Below, in pieces: positions 55,695-64,000 of a stretch of DNA of 64,000 nucleotides. The DNA comes from Mesorhizobium shangrilense. GTDB lineage: Bacteria > Pseudomonadota > Alphaproteobacteria > Rhizobiales > Rhizobiaceae. Made by a program: the position numbers and the translations under genes. Under the pieces are notes generated by a model that saw nothing but the letters and a program-made list of their open reading frames with translations, did no database searches and was not told the DNA's origin. The DNA is taken from positions 3,472,001 through 3,536,000 of the forward strand of contig NZ_JBEWSZ010000001.1 in the NCBI RefSeq assembly GCF_040537815.1, read 5' to 3'. How positions within the stretch are numbered: position 1 is the first letter of the stretch; each line of letters begins with the position of its first letter.

Positions 55695-56846
55695 CTACGC
55701 GCCCGACGGCGTCTCTTCCAGTTCAGCCGTCTTGGTGCGGATGGTCATGGCATTGCCGCGCCAGTCGACGGCGCCACCGAGCCAGCCGCGCACCCACATC
55801 GCCGGCAGGATGCAATCCCGCGCCATCATGGCGGGGATCATGCGCCACGACAGGTACCAGCCCTTGGCGGAGGCCAGGGCGCATTCCGGAAGGTAGGCGG
55901 CCGTCAGCACGGCGATGGCGGTCAGTGGCAGGCTGAAACCGGCGTCGGCCGCGGCAACCAGTGCAAGCACAAGCGGCACCGCCACGCCTGTCAGGATTTC
56001 AGGCGCGAAGAACAGCGGGAAAGTGACGCGGCGCAGCCGTGCCCAGCGGGCCTGGCGCGACCAGATCTCACCGAGCGTGCGCCGGCCAAGCGGCTGCTCA
56101 AAGGGCGCCGCGACCAGATTGACGCGCAGTCCAAGTCCGTTCACCAGTTTGGTCGCGGCGGCGTCCTCGGCGATCTCGGCCGCAAGCGCCCGGATGCCGC
56201 CATTGGCGTCGAGGAGGGGTTTGTTCCACAACATGCTCTTGCCCTGGGCGAAGCCGAGGCCAAGCGCCTCGCCGGCATACTGCCAGCGCGCCTGCAGCGT
56301 GTTGAGGAAGGCGCATTCGACCTCGGCCCAGAACCCGTCCGGCCGCGAGCCGATCGGCGTCGAGCAGACAAGGCCGGTGTCCGGCCGCCATGCCGACATC
56401 ATGTGCTGGATGTAGTCCCTGGGCATCAGCACGTTGGAATCGGCCAGGATGACCCAGTCGTGGCGAGCCGCTTCCCAGCCCTTGACGCAATTGTTGAGCT
56501 TGGGGTTGCCGCTGATGCGGTCGTCGCCGAAAAGCAGCCGGGCGGGCACCGCCGGAAAGCGCGCGATGGCGCTCCTGATCAGCCTGACCACGGGATCGTC
56601 GGCATGGGCGACGCAGAAGACAAGTTCATAGCGCGGCCAGTCGAGCGAGAAGGCGCGCTCCAGCGTCTCTTCGGTGAAAGGCTCGACGCCACGCGCCGGC
56701 ACGACGATCGAGACCGCCGGCGCAATGCCGGCGGGCGGTGCGATGATGCTCCGTCGCTTCAACTGGAGCGAAGCGAGCAGAATGCTCGCGAGATTTGTAA
56801 GGATGAGAGCAGCGGAAAGCGGGGCGGCGATGAGCGTCAGTTCCAT
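55695..56846 (-). CDS. Ceramide glucosyltransferase-like (GT21) glycosyltransferase
   Basis: The ATG at 56846 gives 383 residues; a TTG at 56894 would add 16 residues without a membrane or ribosome-binding reason. A hydrophobic N-terminal helix (MELTLIAAPLSAALILTNL) anchors a GT-A domain with VSIVVPARG, ILADSNVLM and the SRQARWARL motif, matching the D, D, Q/R-x-x-R-W pattern of processive GT21 enzymes. Two or three helices follow. Rhizobial relatives add sugars to diacylglycerol or ceramide. The acceptor here is unknown. Confidence 0.85.
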   Translation of the reverse strand: MELTLIAAPLSAALILTNLASILLASLQLKRRSIIAPPAGIAPAVSIVVPARGVEPFTEETLERAFSLDWPRYELVFCVAHADDPVVRLIRSAIARFPAVPARLLFGDDRISGNPKLNNCVKGWEAARHDWVILADSNVLMPRDYIQHMMSAWRPDTGLVCSTPIGSRPDGFWAEVECAFLNTLQARWQYAGEALGLGFAQGKSMLWNKPLLDANGGIRALAAEIAEDAAATKLVNGLGLRVNLVAAPFEQPLGRRTLGEIWSRQARWARLRRVTFPLFFAPEILTGVAVPLVLALVAAADAGFSLPLTAIAVLTAAYLPECALASAKGWYLSWRMIPAMMARDCILPAMWVRGWLGGAVDWRGNAMTIRTKTAELEETPSGA

Positions 56847-56953
56847 CGAGATCTGGTCACTCCAGAAAAACCGGCCATATGAGGCCGTTTCCAACAGTTC
56901 GACAGAGCGTCTGAGTCGCCCGGCACAATCCCGAGCACACCATCACTGTCATG

Positions 56954-56969
56954 TGTCACTTAAATGACA
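56954..56969. promoter_or_regulatory. Operator-like palindrome between glycosyltransferase and apaG
   Basis: TGTCACTTAAATGACA is symmetrical at 14 of 16 positions and lies in the 226-bp divergent promoter space. A regulator cannot be named. Confidence 0.35.
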
Positions 56970-57072
56970 TTGTTTGTCGGCACCTGCCCTTCAAGGCTGG
57001 CAAGAACCGATGCGCGCCATTGACCAGGCTAGGCGAGCGCCCGAAAGTTCCCAGATTGTTTTGGAGTAGCCC

Positions 57073-57465
57073 ATGTACAGCGCCGTGACGCGCAACATCG
57101 AAGTGCAGGTCAGACCGTTCTACCTGGAGGATCGCTCGGAGCCTTCGGAGAACCGTTACGTCTGGGGCTATCAAATCACGATCGACAACCAGTCGGATGA
57201 GTTCGTGCAGCTGATGTCGCGCTACTGGCGCATCACGGACGGCACTGGCCGGGTCGAGGAGGTCAGCGGCGCCGGCGTGGTCGGCGACCAGCCCGAGCTC
57301 AATCCGGGCGACAGCTATCAATACACATCGGGCTGCCCGCTCTCGACGCCGTCCGGCATCATGGTCGGTCACTACACCATGCGCAACAGGCGCGGCGAGA
57401 CCTTCGATATCGCCATCCCCGCCTTCTCGCTCGACCTGCCGGGGACAAGGCGGACGGTGAATTAG
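57073..57465 (+). CDS. apaG: ApaG/CorD protein
   Basis: The 130-residue protein starts behind TGGAGTAGCCC and is a single immunoglobulin-like ApaG domain: [42 protein letters not shown] and a C-terminal [11 protein letters not shown]. ApaG is linked to magnesium and cobalt homeostasis and diadenosine-tetraphosphate metabolism, but its precise role is unclear. It is a single gene here; the neighbours on either side run leftward. Confidence 0.94.
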   Translation: MYSAVTRNIEVQVRPFYLEDRSEPSENRYVWGYQITIDNQSDEFVQLMSRYWRITDGTGRVEEVSGAGVVGDQPELNPGDSYQYTSGCPLSTPSGIMVGHYTMRNRRGETFDIAIPAFSLDLPGTRRTVN

Positions 57466-57535
57466 GACAGTCGGCCGAGCGGCCATTCGCCAAAGTTCGC
57501 GCTGCGCCTCATCCGCCCTTTGGGCGTTCGTCGTT

Positions 57536-57561
57536 CGAAAAGCCAAGCAATTGGCTTTTCG
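57536..57561. repeat. Palindromic intergenic repeat downstream of apaG
   Basis: CGAAAAGCCAA (57536-57546) and TTGGCTTTTCG (57551-57561) are perfect 11-bp arms with loop GCAA. The sequence to its left (GCGCCTCATCCGCCC) and right (CTCACCTCCCCGTG) shares modules with the elements at 994 and 2381. It sits between convergent apaG and hslO and could also end transcription. Confidence 0.55.
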
Positions 57562-57616
57562 TTCGCTGTGCGGACCACTCCTCACCTCCCCGTGAAACGG
57601 CGAGAAGGAAGCTCCG

Positions 57617-58627
57617 TCACTGGGCCGGAGCGAATTCGGCTGGGTCGAAGTCATACTGCTTCGAGCAGAATTCACAGGCGACATGGATGCCGCCATCCTC
57701 GGTGCTGTCCTTGATCTCCTGCGCCGAGAAACCCTCGAGGATGCCGCGGATCTTGTCCCTGGAGCACGAGCACTGGTCGTCGACCGGGACGCCGCCGAAG
57801 ACGCGGACGCCATGCTCGTGGAACAGCCTGTAAAGCAACCGCTCGGCCCCGATGGTCGGGTCGATCAACTCGGTCGGCTCGATCGTGCCAAGCAGGGCCA
57901 GCAGCTCCTGCCAAGAATTATCGACGGGATCATGCCCTTCATCGCGCGGATCGCCGTCACCGCCCGGAAGGTCCGGGACGCGCATGCGCTCGGGCGACTG
58001 CGGCAGGAACTGCGCCAGGATACCGCCGGCGCGCCACTGCTCACGCGCACCGCCGACGCCGGGCGTCAACAGCTTGGCCACCGAGAGCCGCAGATCAGTC
58101 GGGATCTGCTCCGACTGGCGGAAATAGGTGCGTGCCGCGTCTTCCAACGTTTCGCCATCGAGCTGGACGATGCCCTGATACCGCTGTGTGTGCGCGCCCT
58201 GGTCGATGGTCAGCGCCAGCACGCCACTGCCGAGCAGCGTCTGCTGGGACGTCTCGCCTGCCGCAACCAGAGCCTCGAGCCGATCGGCATCGAAACGCGC
58301 ATAGGCCCGCAATGCCGAGGGTGTGGAAAAATCCGCCACCAGCATGTCGACCGGCCCATCCGTGCGGGTCTGCAGGATGAACTTGCCCTCGAATTTGAGC
58401 GAGGTGCCGAGCAGCACCGTCAGCACGCAGGCCTCCGCCAGCAGGCGGGCGACCGGCTCGGGATAATCGTGGCGGCTGAGAATGGCGTCGAGCATCGGGC
58501 CGAGCTGGACGGTGCGACCGCGCACGTCGAGCGGACCGACCTCGAACGGCACGACATGATCGTCGCCGGCGTAGCCGAATTCACCAAGCTTGGGTTGATG
58601 TTCAGACAATTGATGGGTTTCCAACAT
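57617..58627 (-). CDS. hslO: Redox-regulated chaperone Hsp33
   Basis: ATG 58627 follows GGAGCATTGTC; the frame runs eight codons further upstream. The product has 336 residues. The zinc-binding redox switch is complete: CSC (in DDQCSCSRDK) and, about 30 residues later, CEFC (in ACEFCSKQYDF). In oxidative stress the cysteines form disulfides and turn on holdase activity. It is third in the leftward argD-argF-hslO group. Confidence 0.96.
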   Translation of the reverse strand: MLETHQLSEHQPKLGEFGYAGDDHVVPFEVGPLDVRGRTVQLGPMLDAILSRHDYPEPVARLLAEACVLTVLLGTSLKFEGKFILQTRTDGPVDMLVADFSTPSALRAYARFDADRLEALVAAGETSQQTLLGSGVLALTIDQGAHTQRYQGIVQLDGETLEDAARTYFRQSEQIPTDLRLSVAKLLTPGVGGAREQWRAGGILAQFLPQSPERMRVPDLPGGDGDPRDEGHDPVDNSWQELLALLGTIEPTELIDPTIGAERLLYRLFHEHGVRVFGGVPVDDQCSCSRDKIRGILEGFSAQEIKDSTEDGGIHVACEFCSKQYDFDPAEFAPAQ

Positions 58628-58729
58628 GACAATGCTCCAGGGCGCGGCCATGCCGCCCTGTCGGGAGCATGCGTCGAAACGCGCTTGTTTTGCGTGATGC
58701 GCCGCAGATAGGCATCACACCTCCGGAGA

Positions 58730-59641
58730 TCAAGCGCCCAGGCACCAGGCGAGCACGGCCTTCTGGGCGTGGAGCCGGTTCTCGGCCTCGTCGAACACCA
58801 CCGAGTGCGGACCGTCGATGACTTCGTCGGTCACCTCCTCGCCGCGATGCGCCGGCAGGCAGTGCATGAACAGCGCGTCCGGCTTGGCATGGGCCATCAG
58901 CTTGGCATTGACCTGGTAGGGTGAGAACACGTTATGGCCGCGGGCGCGATGCTCCTGGCCCATCGACACCCAGCAGTCGGTGACGACACAGTCGGCCTGA
59001 TCCACAGCTTCCTCGGGCGAGCGGGTGAAATAGAGCTTGCCGCCATGCGCCTTCGACCAGTCGACATGCTTCTGCGCCGGCTCGCTGCCTTCCGGCACGG
59101 CGACGTTGAGGTTGAAGCGGAACCGCGCCGAGGCTTCCAGCAACGAGTGCAGCACATTGTTGCCGTCACCGGTCCAGGCAATGGTCTTGCCTGCAACAGG
59201 GCCGCGATGCTCCTCGAAGGTCATGATATCGGCCATCAGTTGGCATGGATGCGTATCATCGGTCAGCCCGTTGATGACCGGAATGGTGGCATTCTCGGTC
59301 AGCTCCATCAGGCGCTCATGCGATGTGGTGCGGATCATGATGGCATCGACATAGCGCGACAGCACCTTGGCCGTGTCGGCGATGGTTTCGGAGCGGCCGA
59401 GCTGCATCTCGGTGCCGGTCAGCATGATGGTCTCCCCGCCAAGCTGGCGCATGCCGACGTCGAAGGAGACGCGCGTGCGCGTCGACGGCTTGTCGAAGAT
59501 CATGGCCAGAACCTTGCCCTCGAGCGGCTTTGTCCGCTCGCCGGACTTGAGGCGTGCCTTTCGCACCACCGCATCGTCCAGCATGAAGCGCAGATCGCCT
59601 TCGGAAACGGCGGAAAGATCGGTGAAATGGCGAAGTGACAT
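58730..59641 (-). CDS. argF: Ornithine carbamoyltransferase
   Basis: The 303-residue enzyme makes citrulline from ornithine and carbamoyl phosphate. It has the carbamoyl-phosphate motif [10 protein letters not shown] (51-60), a [14 protein letters not shown] block near 157 and the [11 protein letters not shown] catalytic loop near 265. The length is normal. It starts 17 bp after the end of argD and is surely cotranscribed with it. Confidence 0.97.
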   Translation of the reverse strand: MSLRHFTDLSAVSEGDLRFMLDDAVVRKARLKSGERTKPLEGKVLAMIFDKPSTRTRVSFDVGMRQLGGETIMLTGTEMQLGRSETIADTAKVLSRYVDAIMIRTTSHERLMELTENATIPVINGLTDDTHPCQLMADIMTFEEHRGPVAGKTIAWTGDGNNVLHSLLEASARFRFNLNVAVPEGSEPAQKHVDWSKAHGGKLYFTRSPEEAVDQADCVVTDCWVSMGQEHRARGHNVFSPYQVNAKLMAHAKPDALFMHCLPAHRGEEVTDEVIDGPHSVVFDEAENRLHAQKAVLAWCLGA

Positions 59642-59658
59642 CAGGAATGGTTCCGGGG

Positions 59659-60858
59659 TTACTTCGCGGCGGCCGCGGCGATGGCGTCAGACAGCCCCTT
59701 GGCGCCGGCGCGGATGCGGTTGAGCGCTTCGTGGATCTCGGCATCGGTGACGTTGAGCGGCGGCAACAGGCGAATGACATTGTCGCCGGCAGGAACCGCC
59801 AGCAGGTGGTGATCGCGCAGCGCCATGTTCACCTTGGTGTTGGGCATCGCGCATTTGAGGCCAAGCATCAGCCCGGTGCCCCTGATGCCCTCGATGACCT
59901 CGGGAAACTCGTCGGCAACGGCCGCCAATCCCTGCTTCATCAGCAGCGCCTTGCGCTGGACATCCTCGAGGAAGCCGTCTTCCAGCACCACGTCCAGCAC
60001 GGCGTTGCCGACAGCCATGGCCAGCGGGTTGCCGCCGAAAGTGGTGCCGTGCACGCCTGCGGTCATGCCGACGGCCGCCTCGTCGGTGGCAAGGCAGGCC
60101 CCCATCGGGAAGCCGCCGCCAATACCCTTGGCGATCGCCATGATGTCGGGCGTGACGCCTGACCATTCATGCGCGAACAGCTTTCCGGTGCGGCCAATGC
60201 CACACTGGACCTCGTCGTAGATCAACAACAGGCCGTGCTGGTCGCAGAGCTGCCGCAGCCGCTTCAGCGATTGCGTCGGCACCGGGCGAATACCGCCCTC
60301 GCCTTGCACAGGCTCGATCAGGATCGCGGCGGTTTCCGGCGTGATCGCCTTTTCGGCGGCGTCGATGTCATCAAAGCCGACCTGGTCGAAGCCATCGACC
60401 TTTGGGCCGAAGCCTTCGAGATATTTGTACTGGCCGCCAGCCGCGATGGTCGCCAGCGTGCGGCCGTGGAAGGCGCCCTCGAAGGTGATGACGCGGAAGC
60501 GCTCGGGATGCCCCTTGACGAATTGATAGCGCCGCGCCGTCTTGATGGCGCATTCCAGCGCCTCGGCGCCGGAATTGGTGAAGAACACCTTGTCGGCGAA
60601 AGTGGCATCGGCCAACCGCTCGCCCAGCCGGCTCTGTCCTGGGATCTCATAGAGATTGGAGACGTGCCAGAGCTTGGCGGCCTGCTCGGTGAGGGCCGCG
60701 ACCAGATGCGGATGGCCGTGGCCCAGCGAATTCACGGCGATGCCGCCAGCGAAATCGAGATATCGCTCGCCCGTGTCGGTGATCAGCCAAGTGCCCTCCC
60801 CACGGTCAAAAGCCAGGGGAGCACGAGCAAAGGTATCGAAAAGCGCCGAACCGCTCAT
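59659..60858 (-). CDS. argD: Acetylornithine aminotransferase
   Basis: The 399-residue class III PLP aminotransferase starts [20 protein letters not shown]. It has [18 protein letters not shown] near 95, [21 protein letters not shown] around 212 and the PLP lysine K244 in [13 protein letters not shown]. It works in arginine synthesis and may also serve lysine synthesis. It heads the leftward unit with argF and hslO. Between its start and divergent gcrA there is a hairpin with a T-run just upstream, described separately. Confidence 0.96.
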   Translation of the reverse strand: MSGSALFDTFARAPLAFDRGEGTWLITDTGERYLDFAGGIAVNSLGHGHPHLVAALTEQAAKLWHVSNLYEIPGQSRLGERLADATFADKVFFTNSGAEALECAIKTARRYQFVKGHPERFRVITFEGAFHGRTLATIAAGGQYKYLEGFGPKVDGFDQVGFDDIDAAEKAITPETAAILIEPVQGEGGIRPVPTQSLKRLRQLCDQHGLLLIYDEVQCGIGRTGKLFAHEWSGVTPDIMAIAKGIGGGFPMGACLATDEAAVGMTAGVHGTTFGGNPLAMAVGNAVLDVVLEDGFLEDVQRKALLMKQGLAAVADEFPEVIEGIRGTGLMLGLKCAMPNTKVNMALRDHHLLAVPAGDNVIRLLPPLNVTDAEIHEALNRIRAGAKGLSDAIAAAAAK

Positions 60859-60883
60859 TATATGCGTCTCCGGAACCGGAAAA

Positions 60884-60937
60884 TCAAAAAAGCCGCCAAA
60901 GCGGCGGCCTTTGCGGCTTATGGTGTTTTTCGGTCAT
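60884..60937 (-). promoter_or_regulatory. argD leader: terminator-like hairpin overlapping a 17-codon ORF
   Basis: On the minus strand AAGCCGC...AAAG pairs with CTTT...GCGGCTT across a CCGCC-rich loop and is followed by six T, 25 bp before the argD start. A frame on the same strand from ATG 60937 to TGA 60884 encodes [17 protein letters not shown], with two arginine codons, and overlaps the hairpin. There is no upstream gene on that strand to terminate. Against a leader role: the small ORF lacks a ribosome binding site, and TTGACT/CATAAG promoter boxes overlap it. Confidence 0.4.
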
Positions 60938-61034
60938 GAAGTCAACGAAAACGTCGCGTATGGCGCGCGGCAAGCCCTCCAGCAGGACGCCGGCTCATAA
61001 GCGACCGGGCAAGTTGGGGAAAACCGAAAAAACC

Positions 61035-61181
61035 GATTCGTGTTGCACTTGGGACTCTTGTCACCGAGTCAGCGCATAAGGTAGTTGTAGACGAGAAATA
61101 ACTAGATTTCGTGCGGCGGACCTAATCACTAGATATATGTGGTGTCTGCCCCAGCAGTGGTGCTGGGTCGGTAAGGGATTC
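61035..61181. promoter_or_regulatory. GANTC (CcrM) site cluster upstream of gcrA
   Basis: GATTC at 61035, GACTC at 61053, GAGTC at 61066 and GATTC at 61177 are four GANTC methylation sites in under 150 bp, within the 356-bp divergent argD-gcrA region. This is denser than chance would give. CcrM methylation at GANTC sites together with GcrA controls promoters in alphaproteobacteria. The rest of the 356 bp holds the argD leader and no gene. Confidence 0.6.
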
Positions 61182-61214
61182 CGATTGCCGCACGCTTAGC
61201 AGGAGCGCGGTCTC

Positions 61215-61736
61215 ATGAACTGGACTGACGAGCGGGTAGAACTTCTTAGAAAACTGTGGTCGGAGGGTCTGAGCGCCAGCCAGATCGCCGCACAGCTCGG
61301 TGGCGTCAGCCGCAATGCGGTCATCGGCAAGGTGCATCGCCTGAAGCTGTCGGGCCGCGGCCGCGCGACCGCCACCCCGGCGCGGCAGAAGAAGGCCGTG
61401 CAGGGATCGACGGTGCAGAAATCAGTGGCCCGCCCGGCAAGTGCCGTGCGCCATGTCACCACGTCGATCGGCGCGACCGCGTTGCAGACGCAATTCGACG
61501 CCGAACCGGTGGCACGCCACTACATCCGGCCAGTCGCGGAGAACGTCGTGGTGCCGATCTCCCGGCATCTTCAGCTCGTCGAACTGACGGAACGTACCTG
61601 CAAATGGCCGAACGGCGATCCGCTGTCGGAAGATTTTCACTTCTGCGGTAACGACGCGGCCGAAACCGGCCCCTATTGCAAGTATCATGCGCGCCTTGCG
61701 TTCCAGCCCGCCTCGGAGCGCCGGCGCAGCCGCTGA
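61215..61736 (+). CDS. gcrA: Cell-cycle transcriptional regulator GcrA
   Basis: The 173-residue protein begins MNWTDERVELLRKLWSEGLSA and has the N-terminal helix-turn-helix block GGVSRNAVIGKVHRLKLSGRG that binds methylated GANTC DNA. After a basic, low-complexity linker, the C-terminal domain has CKWPNGDPLSEDFHFCGND and PYCKYHARLAF, the cysteine/histidine pattern that contacts sigma-70. GcrA is an essential S-phase regulator in Caulobacter. The linker is longer than the domains and variable, as usual. Confidence 0.96.
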   Translation: MNWTDERVELLRKLWSEGLSASQIAAQLGGVSRNAVIGKVHRLKLSGRGRATATPARQKKAVQGSTVQKSVARPASAVRHVTTSIGATALQTQFDAEPVARHYIRPVAENVVVPISRHLQLVELTERTCKWPNGDPLSEDFHFCGNDAAETGPYCKYHARLAFQPASERRRSR

Positions 61737-61771
61737 GCGAATAGCGAATAGCGAATAGCGAATAGCGAATA
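61737..61771. repeat. Five tandem copies of a 7-bp repeat
   Basis: GCGAATA is repeated five times without change, starting one base after the gcrA stop codon and ending just before the terminator. It is non-coding. Copy number may vary between strains. Confidence 0.9.
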
Positions 61772-61772
61772 G

Positions 61773-61811
61773 AAACGGCCTGGCTCCTTGCGAAAGGGCC
61801 AGGCCGTTTTT
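61773..61811. terminator. Terminator between gcrA and phoU
   Basis: AAACGGCCTGGC (61773-61784) pairs perfectly with GCCAGGCCGTTT (61798-61809) over a 13-nt loop, and T follow. It can end the rightward gcrA transcript and, because A-rich sequence lies on the other side, also leftward phoU. Confidence 0.85.
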
Positions 61812-61865
61812 GATTTTGACCGCTGCCCGCCATCCGGCCTGCTGACGCCAACAGTCCGCGGCCGT

Positions 61866-62591
61866 TCAATTCACCGGCAATGTTCCAGAAACGCTGATCT
61901 TGTCCGTCTTGTCGCCCTTCGGGCGGTCGGCGGGCATCTGTTCGCCGGTGACGATGTAATAGATCGTCTCGGCAATGTTGGTGGCGTGATCGCCGATCCG
62001 CTCGATGTTCTTGGCGCAAAACAGAAGATGCGTGCAGGGCGTGATGTTGCGCGGGTCTTCCATCATGTAGGTCAGCAGCTCGCGAAACAGCGAGGTGTAC
62101 ATCGCATCGATCTGATCGTCGCGGTCGCGCACGAAGCCTATCTTCTCGACGGAGCGAGAGGCGTAGACGTCGAGCACTTCCTTCAGCTGCGTCAGCGCCA
62201 GGTCGGCCAGTGCCTCGAGACCGCGAAACAGGCTGGTCGGCTGGCGCCCGTCCGTGACCGCGCCCACACGCTTTGCAACGTTCTTGCCGAGGTCACCGAC
62301 GCGTTCGAGGTCGGCCGAGATACGAATGGCGCCGACGATCTCGCGCAGGTCCGTCGCCATGGGCTGGCGCTTGGCGATGATGATGATCGCCTTGTCGTCG
62401 ATCTCGCGCTGCCCCTCGTCGAGAACGACATCATCGCGAATGACTTTCTGGGCGAGCCCCGGATCGGCGTTGACGAGCGCCGCGATCGCCTGTTCGACCA
62501 TGCGTTCGGCATGACCGCCCATCGCGGCGATGCGCTTCGACAGATATTTCAGCTCCTCGTCGTAGGCGCTCATGATGTGTACGGATTGCAT
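61866..62591 (-). CDS. phoU: Phosphate-signalling protein PhoU
   Basis: The 241-residue all-helical protein consists of two PhoU domains: MSAYDEELKYLSKRIAAMGG and CTHLLFCAKNIERIGDHATNIAET carry the E/D-x-x-R-x-x-D metal-binding motif of each repeat (RVGDLGKNVAKR in the first). The start may be the ATG at 62591 or one six codons inside; neither has a strong ribosome binding site. PhoU restrains phosphate uptake and PhoR signalling. It follows phoR directly with 111 bp between, without pst genes in the window. Confidence 0.93.
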   Translation of the reverse strand: MQSVHIMSAYDEELKYLSKRIAAMGGHAERMVEQAIAALVNADPGLAQKVIRDDVVLDEGQREIDDKAIIIIAKRQPMATDLREIVGAIRISADLERVGDLGKNVAKRVGAVTDGRQPTSLFRGLEALADLALTQLKEVLDVYASRSVEKIGFVRDRDDQIDAMYTSLFRELLTYMMEDPRNITPCTHLLFCAKNIERIGDHATNIAETIYYIVTGEQMPADRPKGDKTDKISVSGTLPVN

Positions 62592-62702
62592 GGGCCAATG
62601 CCTTCCCGGATTCTTATGGTTGAGTCGTTCCCTCGAATCCCTGCTGATACGCTAGCGCGATGACAGAAAAAAGAAACGGCCTGTTGGGAAGATAGTGCGG
62701 CG

Positions 62703-63980
62703 TCAGCGAGCCGGCAAATGAACCGAGAAGGCCGCGCCCTTGCCAACCTCGGACTTGATCGTAAGCCTGGCATTGTGACGCGTCAGTATGTGTTTGACGA
62801 TCGACAGGCCAAGGCCAGTGCCTTTCTGGGTACGGCTCGTCTCGACATCGGCGCGGTAGAAGCGCTCGGTGATACGCGGGATATGCTCTTCGGGAATACC
62901 GGGCCCGAAATCCCTGATGGTCACATCGATGCCGGGTTCCGACCTGTCGCCGCCGCGCGCCATCGACACCACGACGCGTCCGCCCGACTGTCCGTACTTG
63001 CAGGCATTCTCCAGCAGGTTTTCGAAAACCTGGAACAACTCGTCGCGATCCCCCGGGACATTGATCGGCCCTTCGGCGAATTCGCGCTCGATGGCGACGC
63101 CGTTATCCCTGGCCATCGGCCCAAGGGAATCGATGACGCTTTCGATCGTCTGGCGAAGATCGACCTCCGTTCCCGGCTTCAGGTAGGGCTTCATCTCCAG
63201 CCGCGACAGCGACAGCAGATCATCGATCAGGCGTGCCATGCGGCCGGTCTGGTTCTGCATGATCTGCAGGAACTGCTCGCGGGCCGCCGGATCGTTACGG
63301 GCCGGGCCGCGCAGCGTTTCAATGAAGCCGGCGATCGAAGCGAGCGGGGTGCGCAACTCATGGCTGGCGTTGGCGATGAAATCGGCGCGCATCCGGTCGA
63401 TCCGCCGCGCCTCGCTCTGGTCCTTGAACACCAGCACATAAAGATCGGTGCCATGGCCAACCGAGGACGCACTGACCCTGTAGGCGCGCTCGACCGGCAG
63501 CTTTTCGGTGTAGTCGACCGCATCGGAGGCAACCGTGCCCGACAGGATGCTGTCCAACAACGCCTGCATTTCCGGCGCGCGGAATTTCAATGACAACGAC
63601 AGGCCCGGCGCTATGCCACCGAAGGCCGCGAAAGCCGCGGCGTTGGCATGGACGATCGTCGCGGTCCGGTCAAAGATGATCAGCGGGTCGGCAACGGCCG
63701 CCGCAAGGTACTCGCCTGACAGCCGTTGCAATCCGCTTGCCTCGATCGCCGCCGCGCGTGCCGCCGACTGCCGCCTGATGCCTGATGGCAGCATTGCTGC
63801 TCCAAACAGCATGGCGAGTGCCGGAAGCAGCACATAGGCGGACACATCGGCGAAGACGTAAACGGCGACAATGGTGATGATGCCGGCAGCAAGCAGCCAG
63901 CGGCTGGTCCAAAGCCGATCGGCGACGGTGCGCCCCGTGCTTCGCCCCTCTTCGCCCATGTCAGCCATTCGCGCGCCCAT
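62703..63980 (-). CDS. phoR: Phosphate-regulon sensor kinase PhoR
   Basis: Starts are possible at GTG 63989, ATG 63980, 63968 or 63959, and the frame stays open to the window edge, so the N-terminus is not fixed; 63980 gives 425 residues. Two membrane helices (about 24-65, LLAAGIITIVAVYVF and VLLPALAMLFGAAM) are followed by a PAS domain (about 80-190). HisKA comes next with the phosphorylated histidine near 207 in FIANASHELRTPLASIAGF, then a HATPase domain with FENLLENACKYG, IRDFGPGIPEEH and GTGLGLSIVKHIL. The lack of a large periplasmic domain is typical of PhoR. Adjacent phoU supports the call. Confidence 0.9.
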   Translation of the reverse strand: MGARMADMGEEGRSTGRTVADRLWTSRWLLAAGIITIVAVYVFADVSAYVLLPALAMLFGAAMLPSGIRRQSAARAAAIEASGLQRLSGEYLAAAVADPLIIFDRTATIVHANAAAFAAFGGIAPGLSLSLKFRAPEMQALLDSILSGTVASDAVDYTEKLPVERAYRVSASSVGHGTDLYVLVFKDQSEARRIDRMRADFIANASHELRTPLASIAGFIETLRGPARNDPAAREQFLQIMQNQTGRMARLIDDLLSLSRLEMKPYLKPGTEVDLRQTIESVIDSLGPMARDNGVAIEREFAEGPINVPGDRDELFQVFENLLENACKYGQSGGRVVVSMARGGDRSEPGIDVTIRDFGPGIPEEHIPRITERFYRADVETSRTQKGTGLGLSIVKHILTRHNARLTIKSEVGKGAAFSVHLPAR

Positions 63981-64000
63981 GCCTCGCACCCCGTCGGCCG

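Overview
The window looks like chromosomal DNA of an alphaproteobacterium of the order Hyphomicrobiales, most likely Mesorhizobium or a close relative. The base composition is GC-rich. Lineage markers are an alphaproteobacterial cell-cycle regulator (gcrA) with CcrM-type GANTC sites upstream, a rhizobial rhamnose locus (rhaDI divergent from rhaRSTPQUK), a gbpR-chvE-gguABC locus, a SAM-II riboswitch in front of metZ, a C4-pathway hemA with a FixK/FNR box, and rhizobial palindromic intergenic repeats. The genus is inferred from gene content and order; no search was run. No transposase, integrase, phage module or CRISPR array was seen.

Layout. 1-890: a gamma-glutamyltransferase gene cut by the window edge. 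1060-11969: L-rhamnose catabolism. rhaD and rhaI run leftward; rhaR and the transporter, mutarotase and kinase genes run rightward from a shared control region with nested inverted repeats. 11957-22728: dadA, galE, hemA, an aminotransferase, mscL, a very large transporter-fused hybrid histidine kinase, and a divergent TetR regulator/O-methyltransferase pair. 23328-30621: a flavin oxidoreductase, a NarL-type regulator, a DUF952-pyrD pair, a MATE exporter, a histone-deacetylase-like hydrolase and small membrane or secreted proteins. 30972-44894: a cell-surface region with an SGNH-fused acyltransferase, a small beta-barrel protein, a lipoprotein, an OmpR-type two-component system, three adjacent secreted Asn-Gly repeat proteins, a NarL-type two-component system, and a glycosyltransferase/methyltransferase/GtrA/membrane-protein cluster. 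44965: tRNA-Gly(CCC). 46206-52674: gbpR divergent from chvE-gguA-gguB-gguC, a second sugar ABC system. 53169-55667: double-domain dCTP deaminase and riboswitch-controlled metZ. 55695-60858: a GT21-like glycosyltransferase, apaG, and the leftward argD-argF-hslO group. 61215-63980: gcrA, phoU and phoR.

How parts work together. RhaSTPQ imports L-rhamnose, RhaU interconverts its anomers, RhaI isomerises it, RhaK phosphorylates rhamnulose, and the two-domain RhaD cleaves and oxidises the products; RhaR is the probable repressor. ChvE/GguAB is a second aldose importer with its own LysR regulator, GbpR.

The least familiar feature is the run of three secreted, almost purely Asn-Gly repeat proteins at 36965-38735. 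Their DNA keeps exact higher-order periods of 54 bp in one gene and 78 bp in the other two. They lie between two different two-component systems and close to polysaccharide-modifying genes. I do not recognise a described system for them, and they are the main candidate for something new here.
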